DNA from: PALSA-1353 sp036267155
GTDB lineage: Bacteria; Planctomycetota; Phycisphaerae; Tepidisphaerales; Tepidisphaeraceae
Direction of reading: 5' to 3'
NCBI GenBank assembly: GCA_036267155.1
Contig: DATAWP010000085.1
Span: 58,264 to 122,263 of the forward strand
DNA: 64,000 nucleotides
The position numbers were made by a program, and so were the translations under genes. The notes below the pieces were generated by a model. It was not told where the DNA came from. It worked only from the letters and a program-made list of their open reading frames with translations, and did no database searches. Below, in pieces: positions 33,019-41,127 of the stretch; position 1 is the stretch's first letter, and every line of letters starts with the position of its first letter.

Positions 33019-36000
33019 TCAGTGCTTGTCGAGGGACAGCAGGTAAAGCTGATTGGAATCGCCAAGGACGACCTGGTTCGTCCCGATCGGCTCAATGATC
33101 CAGATGGGGCCCAGCGGTGGGTTGTTCGGATCGAGCTTGGTATTGAGCATTTCAATGGATTTTGCATCCGCCGACACGCGGCTGAACGGTTGGCCGATCC
33201 AGAGCCATCCATCGATCACTTTCCGATCGCCCTCGCGGGCGTTGTCAGGCTCGGACCAGCCCGTGCCTTTCACCGTATTGGGGTCCGGATCCATTCCCTG
33301 AATGTATTCGGGGTTGATCGTTCCCGGCTTGAAGCTGAAATATCGGCCGCTATTGTTCTGCAGGTTAAATTGAACAACCCAGATCGTGTTCGCAGCAAAG
33401 AGGGAATCGTGGTCAATGCCGATGTCCAACCCGAAACCGAGATCCATCGCCGTTATGATGTGGTTCATCTCACCGGTCGTCGGGCTCAGCTGCCAGAGAC
33501 CGCCCCGACACTCATCCCAACGGTTATCAGGCGGCGGAACCGATTCATCCACACCCAGCAGCAAACGGTGATGCGGTTCATCGTCAGCCATGAACTGGAT
33601 GCTTAGGCCCGGCCGGTTGTCCAGCGGCGACCTGATATCCCTGCGGAGACTGGAAATGAGAACTTGCGCGGATTTATCCATCGGATTCCATTTGGTCACA
33701 TAGGCGCCCTCCTGGGCAGAGCTGGCGATGTATAAATTGCCGCGGGTCGCGACCAACGACTGCGCAAAATTGGAGGGAAGCCCGTGTGCGCTGTCAATTC
33801 GGGTCGCAGCGCCACCATCCAATGGAAACACAACGACGCCCTGGTGGCGCACACTGGCGTAGAAATGATGATCGTCCGCCGCGGCGCCTTGGACCAACCG
33901 GTAGACAAATCCATCGGGATTATCATCCAAGTAGGGGTTTTTGATCGGCGTGACCGGCATCTTGGCCAGGGGCTTTGGTGGACCTCCCCCGAGAGTCAGC
34001 TCGAATGCCTGGATGAATGCGCCGCCGTTTCCTTCCGTTCCCGTTCCCAGCACAAAGACTCGATCCGCGGAGACGAAAGCTGATTCCAATTGCGAGATTC
34101 CCGGCAAAGAGGCGAGATCGACCAGGAGTTTCGCCGAGTCCCACGGCTGAACAACCTGCTCCGGACCGAGTTCGGGAAATTTCTCACGCAGGGCGTGAAT
34201 CTCGGCAGTCAATCTCTGGCGAACGCCATCGGCATTTCCGTCCAGGATATGACAATCGGGTGACTGACTCAGGTTCAGCGTCTCCTGCAGCGCGGCCAGC
34301 CACTGATGAATGAGGGCGTCCGAAGACTTATATTCATCAGGTGCAAAATCGGTTCCGGCCAAGATCAGGTTTAACGCGGTATCCGGGATTAATTGCTTGT
34401 GGCCCGCTGCGAGATTGAACAGGTCGATCATCACACCAACATTGGATTCGGTCCCCACCGTCAACAGATGAATTCCATCCACCGCCGCGATATAGGCGTC
34501 ACGGCGCGTGCGTCTCGGCGTGCGGCCGGGTTTTTTCAATATCTGATCCAGTTGCCGCATGAACGTCTTCAGCATCTTGGTTCTCGCGTCGGGCGTGATC
34601 GACGCGAAATCCGGCGAGGCCAGCGCCGCAGCCACGGCGCCATACAGCTTCATGACCGGATTGGTGCTGTGATTCAGATCGTCGGCAATCGGACCGAGAC
34701 TTTTGCGGCAAGATTCGATGGTAAAATCTTTCCATCGGTCGGTCTCCACTCCCTCCACGTCGAGCAACTCGTTCATGAGTTCACTCTGCCGCTCGCCGCC
34801 TTGCATCCATAGTTCTTTGGGAGGAAGCCAGTGCTTGTCGAAAGTCTGCATCCATTGATGAATCAGATGATTCCGAACGGCGGCATACTCGGTAAAGCTC
34901 GTCGCGATGCTCGCCTCAACGTTCATCGCATATAACATCTCGGCGTTGTAGTCCACCAGGTCCGATAGATCGTGGTCAATGGTCTTTCCCCATCCATCGT
35001 AGTAATCGAGAATGTAAGCCGTGGCCGCGGCGCGGAATTCTTTGATGCGGGGTTGCAACTCCGGTGGCACATTCTCAACGGCATTCAATCGTGAACACCA
35101 TCCCTCCAGGAAGGTAAACCGCTCTTCACCACCCGAAAAGTCCAAAAAAAACTGACCTTGGTGGGAGGACGCCAGTTCAATTTTGAGCGATTCCTGCTGC
35201 AAAGTAAGCGCCCGCGACGCCAGCCCCAATGCATGGTCCAAATCCGCGGAGGGCGGGCGGAGCGGGCCGGCAATACCCATACTCATCTCGGTGAGATTCA
35301 CATCGCCGGGCGTGAGGTATTCCCAAGCGCGAGCCCAGAGCGCCGTGGCCAGAATCAACTGGTTTCGGTCACCGGGGTCCAGTGCGTCCGCGGCCTCGGC
35401 GGCGGCGGCGCCAGCCGCAAAGCGGGAGTTGTAAACCAAAACTTCCGACTCTCTGGCGAACCGGCGAGCCTCTTTGGAGCGGTTAAACGGTTGTTCGAGC
35501 GGTTGCGCCTTTAATGATTCAATCAGGCGTTCCCGCAGCTTGTCCGCGAGATCCGCCGCCGAATCTCCGTCAATATGGGCTTGCAGTTTGTCGAACTTCC
35601 CCCCGGAACCGCTGAGCAAAATTGCTGATGCGTCCAGGCCGCGCCCGTTTGCCCCGCGACTGATCTCCAGTTGCACGATCACCACGGAGGACAACAGGTC
35701 GCCTGCTCTCTGTGTGGTTGGAAGTTGCCGCTCTCTATTAACCTGTTCAAGGCGGCTGCGTTCGAGAACGGCTATTCCCGGCGACGCGGTGAGTTGACGC
35801 TCGAGGAGAAGCCGCACGGTATCGCAAAAAATATCGTAATCGCGCGGCATGTCCGCGTTTCTAACCGGAAGAAATCCGACCAACCGCACGCCTTGGGCTA
35901 ACGTCTGATCCTTCCGCGCCGCTGCGCGCACGGCGGCGGCGATGGCGCTGGCCGCCTCTTCGGGCTTGCCGCCAACCGCCGCATCGGAAAGGCGCAGTCC

Positions 36001-36351
36001 CCTGGCGGTATCAAAAATGACCAGTCCCAAAGCACGCCCGTTGTTCGCGTCGGTCTCCACGTCCGCGAACAGATCGGCCTTAAGCATCCTCCCGACCTGG
36101 ATTTTCTGATCGTCGTCAACCAGGCCGGACAGGTTCAGCTTCTGCTCCTGAAGAATTGAATCGATCGATTGACGGTCCACTAAATCCAGCTCTTTGTCAC
36201 CACTCAATGTCGCCGTAGCGAGCGCGATCGTCTGATCCGCGATTGGTCCCCCGCCGCTCGTGACCAAAGCGACACGAACCGCCGCAAACGTCGGGGCGAC
36301 GCAGAACAGCAGAAACAGGCAGCCGATTCTCAGTTTCACAAGGATCATCAT
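33019..36351 (-). CDS. Large exported protein, CsgG/FlgO-like N-terminus and propeller-like C-terminus
   Basis: 1110 residues with a signal peptide (about 1-23, ends FAA). Residues 24-170 repeat the pattern of the next gene upstream: VRVALVTSGG, ATLSGDKELDLVDRQSID, LQEQKLNLSGLVDDDQKI, VGRMLKADLF; a second such unit follows at about 175-290. This is the nucleotide-free CsgG/FlgO-type fold used for outer-membrane secretion. A helical middle of about 400 residues follows, then strands such as DRVFVLGTG and LYIASSAQEGAYV that look like a beta-propeller to the end. Last gene of the sigma-factor operon; its ATG overlaps the upstream stop by 4 bases. A second ATG at 36348 has better ribosome spacing. 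Function unknown. Confidence 0.7.
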   Translation of the reverse strand: MMILVKLRIGCLFLLFCVAPTFAAVRVALVTSGGGPIADQTIALATATLSGDKELDLVDRQSIDSILQEQKLNLSGLVDDDQKIQVGRMLKADLFADVETDANNGRALGLVIFDTARGLRLSDAAVGGKPEEAASAIAAAVRAAARKDQTLAQGVRLVGFLPVRNADMPRDYDIFCDTVRLLLERQLTASPGIAVLERSRLEQVNRERQLPTTQRAGDLLSSVVIVQLEISRGANGRGLDASAILLSGSGGKFDKLQAHIDGDSAADLADKLRERLIESLKAQPLEQPFNRSKEARRFARESEVLVYNSRFAAGAAAAEAADALDPGDRNQLILATALWARAWEYLTPGDVNLTEMSMGIAGPLRPPSADLDHALGLASRALTLQQESLKIELASSHQGQFFLDFSGGEERFTFLEGWCSRLNAVENVPPELQPRIKEFRAAATAYILDYYDGWGKTIDHDLSDLVDYNAEMLYAMNVEASIATSFTEYAAVRNHLIHQWMQTFDKHWLPPKELWMQGGERQSELMNELLDVEGVETDRWKDFTIESCRKSLGPIADDLNHSTNPVMKLYGAVAAALASPDFASITPDARTKMLKTFMRQLDQILKKPGRTPRRTRRDAYIAAVDGIHLLTVGTESNVGVMIDLFNLAAGHKQLIPDTALNLILAGTDFAPDEYKSSDALIHQWLAALQETLNLSQSPDCHILDGNADGVRQRLTAEIHALREKFPELGPEQVVQPWDSAKLLVDLASLPGISQLESAFVSADRVFVLGTGTEGNGGAFIQAFELTLGGGPPKPLAKMPVTPIKNPYLDDNPDGFVYRLVQGAAADDHHFYASVRHQGVVVFPLDGGAATRIDSAHGLPSNFAQSLVATRGNLYIASSAQEGAYVTKWNPMDKSAQVLISSLRRDIRSPLDNRPGLSIQFMADDEPHHRLLLGVDESVPPPDNRWDECRGGLWQLSPTTGEMNHIITAMDLGFGLDIGIDHDSLFAANTIWVVQFNLQNNSGRYFSFKPGTINPEYIQGMDPDPNTVKGTGWSEPDNAREGDRKVIDGWLWIGQPFSRVSADAKSIEMLNTKLDPNNPPLGPIWIIEPIGTNQVVLGDSNQLYLLSLDKH

Positions 36352-37385
36352 TCTGCTCCGGATTTCCCGGGTTGGGTCGCGGCCTCATTCGGTGGAAGGG
36401 TGTCGGCAAAGTGACTCAGGATGCGAATGCCCAATGCGTGTGCGGCCTTCTGGAGGGCCGTCTTTCCGGCCGTGTTTTCGGCCAAGTCCACGGCGCGGGC
36501 CGTCTGGCGGTCGGAAAAAAGCACTTCGCCGGTCTTGCGGTCAGTCACCTTGATCTCAACGCGGCCGATGCAGCTTACAAGGTTTCCGATCCTCGCGGCA
36601 TATTCACTGAAGCCCTCGCCACTGATCACGACGCTTACTCCGGCCTCCACCTGTTGGGTTTCGTCGCCGTCGATCACGGTAAATCCACATTGGGTCAGCA
36701 TCTGCTGCAACTCGGTGTCCACCGCGGGATCGATTCGCACGGCGAGCAGGGCGGCGATGTGGCGCTCGGTAACCTGCACCGTGACCTTCGGCAATTTCAG
36801 TTTCGACAGGCGTTCCTTCAGCGCGGGGAGCGGATCGGTCATGGTGTCGTCAGCAGCCACAAGCTGGGGCCCGGTTTCACGAAGCTTGGCCGCCACCTTG
36901 TCGGAGAGACTCAACACCAGCGACGCCAAGTCCGCATCCTTATCGCCGCGAACGAGCACGCCCTGAACGAGGCTGGTTTCGGTGCTGATCAGCTTTGCCG
37001 TGATAAAGACCTGCTTGTCGAGCGCGAACGCCCTGCCCGTCACGAGAATCTTGGCGCCGACGAGTTTGCCGACCTTGATTGCGTCATTCGGGTTCATCAG
37101 GCCGCTCAGATTCATCGAGTGTTCCGAGAGAACCTTGGAAATCTCCGCGCGGTCCACGAGCGTAAAGCCAGGCTCGCCGCTGAGCGTGGCCGAAAGAGTC
37201 TCGCTGATCTGACTGCCCAGATCGGGTGCTCCGGGAGTGTCGGTCTCAAAGTCGAGGATCGCGACCGTAAGCCCGGGCGGATTTGCGGACGTTGGCTTGG
37301 TCTGGGGCTGATCCGCCTCGGCAATGACAGCCAGGGCGGTCGCCACTCCCATTGCCAGCACAATGAATAACCAAATACGATTCAT
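36348..37385 (-). CDS. CsgG/FlgO-like exported protein
   Basis: 345 residues. A signal peptide (WLFIVLAMGVATALAVIA) is followed by VAILDFETDTPGAPDLGSQI, LSATLSGEPGFTLVDRAEIS, LSEHSMNLSGL and VGKLVGAKILVTGRAF, the pattern of CsgG, FlgO and related TolB-like outer-membrane secretion proteins. A second part (about 195-330) repeats a similar fold (AGVSVVISGEGF, EIKVTDRKTGEVLFSDRQTA). CsgG makes a pore for curli subunits; here no curli subunit gene is near. GGAGA lies 6 bases before ATG 37385, so that start was preferred to 37391. Probably translationally coupled to both neighbours. Confidence 0.72.
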   Translation of the reverse strand: MNRIWLFIVLAMGVATALAVIAEADQPQTKPTSANPPGLTVAILDFETDTPGAPDLGSQISETLSATLSGEPGFTLVDRAEISKVLSEHSMNLSGLMNPNDAIKVGKLVGAKILVTGRAFALDKQVFITAKLISTETSLVQGVLVRGDKDADLASLVLSLSDKVAAKLRETGPQLVAADDTMTDPLPALKERLSKLKLPKVTVQVTERHIAALLAVRIDPAVDTELQQMLTQCGFTVIDGDETQQVEAGVSVVISGEGFSEYAARIGNLVSCIGRVEIKVTDRKTGEVLFSDRQTARAVDLAENTAGKTALQKAAHALGIRILSHFADTLPPNEAATQPGKSGAE

Positions 37386-37387
37386 GT

Positions 37388-38416
37388 TCATTCTCCAGGG
37401 AGAGTTATCCGATTCGGGTCACGCATGATCGCGGCAGGTTGGGTTGCCGGGCGCTCGCTCGGCCGGAGGGTTGGTTCGGGCCGGGTCAATAGATAGTCGA
37501 TCGCGTTCGACAGTAAGAGTTGACTGCGCGGATCGGTACTCCAATCGCCGAGCGGCAACTGACAGAGGACGATCCGGCCGGCGCCGATGCTCTTTGAGAT
37601 CACCAGCGCATCGAGCGGCACGGGTTCCGTTCCTGGAACTTCGCGAGGCCACCATGCTATTTCCAATGCCGGTTCATCGGCCGGCAGACGCAGAGCCAAC
37701 GCGTCGGGCGAATCGTGAAGCCAACTCTCCAGGTCCGCGCGCTCGAAGCCGGCGAAGAGGGGATGATCCATTCGCCAGTTCAGGCGCGACGGCATCTTGC
37801 GATCATCCAAGGCGTATCCGAATAGATCGACGGAGCTTTTTTGCTGGGCGAAAACCATAACGCTTGCGCCTGCGCGGGCCTGATCCAAAAGCGGCTGCTG
37901 AGCGAAGAGCGATGTTCCAAGCACATCACCGCCAACGAGAACGATGTCATATCGGGTCAATACCAAGCCGGATCCGTCTTTCGTATCCACGAATGCGACC
38001 TTGGCGCTTTTCAAGACGTGGGACAGAAGGCCGGATGAATCCCATACCGCCAGCCGCTTTCCATTGAGCCGGCGTACCAAACCGCTCAGCATGTCGCGAG
38101 GAAAGAGTTGCACCGACAAGTCGCCGCCGCCCAGTTCCTTGCCGCCTTCGTGTTGCCGGACGCGATAGATAATTGACGCCGTCGTACGCGTGCGAACCTT
38201 CGGCGGCGTGATCTTGAAAGTGGTTGCGTCTGCGTCGGATCGTATCGGAAGCGTACCGCCGGTCAGACGAATGTTTCCCACCATCAGATTCCACGAGAAA
38301 TCCACCGGCGGCATCTTACCTTGCGTTGGCCAGCGAACCGTAACCTCCTGCGGTTCGCCGCCGAACCAATAACCCTGCTGGGGCAACAGAATAATGAGGA
38401 GTGCCGCGAGGATCAT
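37388..38416 (-). CDS. Exported protein with DUF4159/glutamine-amidotransferase-like region
   Basis: 342 residues from ATG 38416, beginning with a membrane or signal helix (MILAALLIILLPQQGYWF). The next 100 residues look like an Ig-type strand fold (VTVRWPTQGKMPPVDFSW). From about 120, KRLAVWDSSGLLSHVLKSAK, YDIVLVGGDVLG and ASVMVFAQQ resemble the flavodoxin-like or amidotransferase-like region often found in large planctomycete membrane proteins with von Willebrand or BatA-type parts, but I cannot assign a family. The tail is Pro/Thr-rich. Overlaps both neighbours by 4 bases, so it belongs to the sigma/anti-sigma operon. Confidence 0.55.
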   Translation of the reverse strand: MILAALLIILLPQQGYWFGGEPQEVTVRWPTQGKMPPVDFSWNLMVGNIRLTGGTLPIRSDADATTFKITPPKVRTRTTASIIYRVRQHEGGKELGGGDLSVQLFPRDMLSGLVRRLNGKRLAVWDSSGLLSHVLKSAKVAFVDTKDGSGLVLTRYDIVLVGGDVLGTSLFAQQPLLDQARAGASVMVFAQQKSSVDLFGYALDDRKMPSRLNWRMDHPLFAGFERADLESWLHDSPDALALRLPADEPALEIAWWPREVPGTEPVPLDALVISKSIGAGRIVLCQLPLGDWSTDPRSQLLLSNAIDYLLTRPEPTLRPSERPATQPAAIMRDPNRITLPGE

Positions 38417-39279
38417 GGATGAGCCGCCCTGAGATCGCCTTGTGCAAAACCGACTTTCAGTTGGTACGCGCCGGCAGATGTAACAAGCTGCCCGGCGGTG
38501 AATTTCTGGCCCGGCTGAACGTCCAGCGTGGTGGACAGCGCGCCCAGCGCTTCCCCGCCACGTAAAGTGACGACTTCCAGCCAAATCGACAGGCGCGTCG
38601 GCTCGCGCTCGGAGGCGCCGATTTTGTAATGGAGCAATTGTCCCTTGCCGAAGGGCACCTTCAGGTCGGCTGTTTGCCCCGGAAGGATCATCAAATCGGC
38701 GTCGGAAACCATCTGAGACCCGAGCGACGTCGTTAGACGCAGAAGCAGCACCTGTCGCGGGGGCGCGATCGGCCCAGGGGCGACCCCAATATCGGATGCA
38801 TCGCCCGACACCAAAACCCAGCTTGCGCGGCCATCGAAAACTTTTGAAACTTGCTCGAATGCGCTGACGTCCATCGGCAATTCATGGGGGGCGAACCGGG
38901 TTGATTGGGTGAAACCGGCGCCGGGCGATTGCACGGCATCCGCCATATCATGCGACACGGCAAAATGCCGGCCAATCTCGAAGGTCGCAATTGCCAGGAG
39001 CAGCGATGCCGCCATCGCCAGTGTCCGCGGAAAATTCCATCGATGTTCCGGCCGCAGGGCTTTTGCGCCGAGGGTGTGCTCAAACTGCATCCACCCATCG
39101 CGCGGAGCCGTAACGTCAGCCGATGAGTCGATCGCCTTGGATATTCCGTCGTATTCCCGCAGCGCTATCTGGCAGCTCTGGCAATTCTCGAGATGCTGCA
39201 ACGCAAGATAGCCGTCATGCCGCCGCGATTCGTCAATTCCAAGGTCGAGCAGAATTTGTCGTGTTGCTTCACAGGTCAT
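38413..39279 (-). CDS. Zinc-finger anti-sigma factor, membrane-anchored
   Basis: 288 residues from ATG 39279, preceded by GAGGTGAC. The anti-sigma zinc motif H29-x3-C33-x2-C36 (HLENCQSC) is intact. One membrane segment follows at about 86-106 (TLAMAASLLLAIATFEIG), and a periplasmic part of about 180 residues with strands (RQVLLLRLTTSLG, DLMILPGQTADLKVPF) that could be the sensing domain. It would hold the ECF sigma factor (5 bases upstream) inactive at the membrane until a signal arrives. Start codon at 39375 in frame was rejected because the zinc motif and ribosome site fit 39279. Confidence 0.88.
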   Translation of the reverse strand: MTCEATRQILLDLGIDESRRHDGYLALQHLENCQSCQIALREYDGISKAIDSSADVTAPRDGWMQFEHTLGAKALRPEHRWNFPRTLAMAASLLLAIATFEIGRHFAVSHDMADAVQSPGAGFTQSTRFAPHELPMDVSAFEQVSKVFDGRASWVLVSGDASDIGVAPGPIAPPRQVLLLRLTTSLGSQMVSDADLMILPGQTADLKVPFGKGQLLHYKIGASEREPTRLSIWLEVVTLRGGEALGALSTTLDVQPGQKFTAGQLVTSAGAYQLKVGFAQGDLRAAHP

Positions 39280-39284
39280 CTTTG

Positions 39285-39815
39285 TCACCTCGGAGTTGTT
39301 GCCCAGTCGGCCAGCAGCTCTCGCAGCATCTCCATTCCCAGGTAAAGTTGTCGTGACACTTCCGACGCGCTGCAACCAAGGATCGCTTTGACCTCGTTGC
39401 CGCTGATCCCCTGCATCAATCGGAGTGCGACCACCAGTCGCGGCGTCTCCGGCAGGCGATCTAAAGCGGCCAGCACGGACTCGCGCAATTCTGTTCCGGC
39501 CTCCGGCGCATTGGACAGCCCACGATCGATCTCCGCCCGCGAGGACAACGCCCGTTGCTCAGCCTTTCGGCATCGCACAACAGCCAGGCTTTCGTTGATC
39601 ACGACTTTCGCCAACCATCCGCGTATCGACTCTGCTCCGGCAATTTCAACACGGTGCTCCCAGGCTTTGGAGAACGCCTGTTGGCAAACATCCTCGGCGC
39701 TGGCGGCATCCCGGAGAACACCGAACGCGAGCCGGAAAAACAGCCTTCCGTTCTGCCTGATCTGCTCAGCCAAGAGGGACGCCCAGGTTGCCTCATTTCG
39801 AAAATTTTCGAGCAC
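39285..39815 (-). CDS. ECF RNA polymerase sigma factor
   Basis: 176 residues from GTG 39815. Region 2 is visible as LFFRLAFGVLRDAASAEDVC and AFSKAWEH, with the AEDV/QQAF signature for core binding and -10 reading. Region 4 is LDRLPETPRLVVALRLMQG, then GISGNEVKAILGCSASEVSR for the -35. It heads a five-gene minus-strand operon down to 33019 with its own anti-sigma factor. GGGAC precedes the GTG by about 9 bases. Target genes probably include this operon. No recognisable autoregulated promoter could be fixed (see rejected items). Confidence 0.93.
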   Translation of the reverse strand: MLENFRNEATWASLLAEQIRQNGRLFFRLAFGVLRDAASAEDVCQQAFSKAWEHRVEIAGAESIRGWLAKVVINESLAVVRCRKAEQRALSSRAEIDRGLSNAPEAGTELRESVLAALDRLPETPRLVVALRLMQGISGNEVKAILGCSASEVSRQLYLGMEMLRELLADWATTPR

Positions 39816-40010
39816 AAAATGCGTCCCGCTTTGTTTCTTCCATTACTAAGATGCGCTGGCGAGCGGTTTTTTCCAAAATAAATTCGCGGTTCCCTACAAT
39901 GCCTGGGAGCGGCCCGGACCCTCGGCAACATGCCATTCCCTCTTTGATTTCGTACACCATTCATTTTGACTTCGCCAGAATGCGGCCCGCGACGGTTTTA
40001 GGATAGGATA

Positions 40011-40082
40011 GTCCGGACGACAGCAGGCGGTGGAGTCCGCAGAATCGTTCCGATACATCGGAAACAATGACTCCTACCGGGC
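40011..40082 (+). promoter_or_regulatory. Fluoride (crcB) riboswitch aptamer
   Basis: The sequence follows the crcB motif. P1 is GTCCGG (40011-40016) with CCGGGC (40077-40082). The pseudoknot/stem parts are GGCGGTGGAGTCC near 40026-40038 and AATGACTCCTACC near 40066-40078, matching the consensus GGnGATGGnnTTCC ... TGATGnnnCCTAC. An inner hairpin TTCCGAT-ACA-TCGGAA lies between. A DUF190 gene, a usual fluoride-regulon member, follows after a terminator. This was recognised by eye, not by a covariance model. Confidence 0.8.
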
Positions 40083-40109
40083 CGTGGCCCGCTAGGAGAT
40101 TGCGTAAGC

Positions 40110-40149
40110 AATAGCCCTGGGGCCAATGAGGCCGTCGGGGCTATTTTTT
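40110..40149 (+). terminator. Intrinsic terminator of the fluoride riboswitch
   Basis: AATAGCCC (40110-40117) pairs with GGGCTATT (40138-40145), with an inner GGCC/GGCC pair (40121-40124 with 40130-40133), followed by six T at 40144-40149. It lies after the aptamer and just before the ribosome site AAGGAG. A further hairpin, CTCCTA/TAGGAG with GGGCC/GGCCC (about 40071-40097), uses the 3' side of the aptamer and may switch the outcome. Confidence 0.75.
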
Positions 40150-40168
40150 GGGGCAAGGAGACGGACGT

Positions 40169-40549
40169 ATGAAGGGCCTTCTTCTGCGGGGCGGGGCGAT
40201 CGGAATCACCGGAGCCATCGGAGCGCTATTGCTCGAGATGTCAACGGACCTGCCGGTGCTGATTGAGATTGTGGATTCCGAGGAGAAAATCAAGCTGCTT
40301 TTGCCGCACCTGGAACGGATGGTTCAGGAGGGAATGATCACGATGGAGTGCGCCATCGTCCTGATGTACAGGCACAACGAATCCCGCGAAAAAAACCGGC
40401 GGCAAAGGGTGATTCGCGCGGAAGAGAATCATCTTGTCGCCAGAGCCAGGACGTGGCCAATCCAGCGGTCGATCACCGGCGCCCAATCGATGGCCAGTCG
40501 ATGCACGTACAGCGCCGTCACCGCTCCCGCGAAAACATCCATCGTGTAG
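40169..40549 (+). CDS. DUF190 family protein, N-terminally shortened
   Basis: 126 residues. Residues 1-70 match the last two thirds of DUF190 (LLLRGGAIGITGAIG, LEMSTDLPVLIEIVDSEEKI, LLPHLERMVQEGMITMEC, VLMYR). The usual first 40-45 residues (a strand and helix ending near GLAGATV) are missing, and the ATG with AAGGAG 8 bases before it falls inside the domain. The last about 50 residues are charged and then look like antisense of the next gene, so the original stop has probably been lost. DUF190 genes sit beside crcB fluoride channels, but no crcB is in the window. It may be a remnant still under fluoride control. Confidence 0.7.
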   Translation: MKGLLLRGGAIGITGAIGALLLEMSTDLPVLIEIVDSEEKIKLLLPHLERMVQEGMITMECAIVLMYRHNESREKNRRQRVIRAEENHLVARARTWPIQRSITGAQSMASRCTYSAVTAPAKTSIV

Positions 40550-41127
40550 TGCGCCCGCAGAACCAAAACGGCGCTGATTTCAAATAACGCGATCATGATT
40601 CCAACAACGATCCCCACCGGTCCGAGCGTGGACGCGAGGACCGCTGCGCCATAGACCGCGATCGCCGTGTGGCCGGAGAAAAACAGATCGTTGGAGGTGC
40701 CGTACGTTACCAGGATCGCCGGAAACCCCGGCTTGCGCCAGATCATTCCCGTCGGCGTGGGCAGCGGACAAAATGCCTGGCAGAACTGTCGCAGCGCGAA
40801 GAGCATCAGCAATCCAAGAAACGGCTGAATGGTCGGCCCGAGAATCGCCGAGCCCAGCAAATAGAATCCCAAAAGGTCGATGACCAGCGAGCTGGAGATC
40901 AGCAGCGTGTCGGCACGGCGCGGATGGTTCAGCAATCGCTGATTGATTCGGGCCGTCAGTTGATGGACGCCGTCGCAGATCGCTCCAGAGTCCGGGCCGA
41001 CCGTCGCGGGCTTTCGCCGGGACAGCAACCATTGCGTCCAATACCACAGGCCGAGGCTGATTGCGATGACCACGACCCGTGCGGCCATTGTCGGTGTCGC
41101 AATCATCGCCAGGAGGCCGGGCATCAT
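40429..41127 (-). CDS. PAP2-like lipid phosphatase/transferase, sphingomyelin-synthase type
   Basis: 232 residues with about six membrane helices. The catalytic parts are H153 in SNDLFFSGHTA and H193 with D197 in RAHYTMDVFAG, the H...H...D set of the PAP2_C / sphingomyelin synthase-like group. Such enzymes move a phospho head group between lipids or remove it. The start overlaps the acyltransferase upstream by 4 bases (both minus strand), so they form an operon. The 3' end overlaps the DUF190 ORF on the other strand by 121 bases. Confidence 0.8.
   Translation of the reverse strand: MMPGLLAMIATPTMAARVVVIAISLGLWYWTQWLLSRRKPATVGPDSGAICDGVHQLTARINQRLLNHPRRADTLLISSSLVIDLLGFYLLGSAILGPTIQPFLGLLMLFALRQFCQAFCPLPTPTGMIWRKPGFPAILVTYGTSNDLFFSGHTAIAVYGAAVLASTLGPVGIVVGIMIALFEISAVLVLRAHYTMDVFAGAVTALYVHRLAIDWAPVIDRWIGHVLALATR

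Noticed and set aside
39888..39894. GGGAACC as the autoregulated ECF promoter -35
   Set aside because: It lies at a fitting distance before the sigma gene on the minus strand, but no convincing -10 follows at 16-17 bases. Not enough to call.
39990..40150. 6S RNA or another small RNA
   Set aside because: The structure matches the fluoride riboswitch with terminator and stands before a DUF190 gene, which explains it better.
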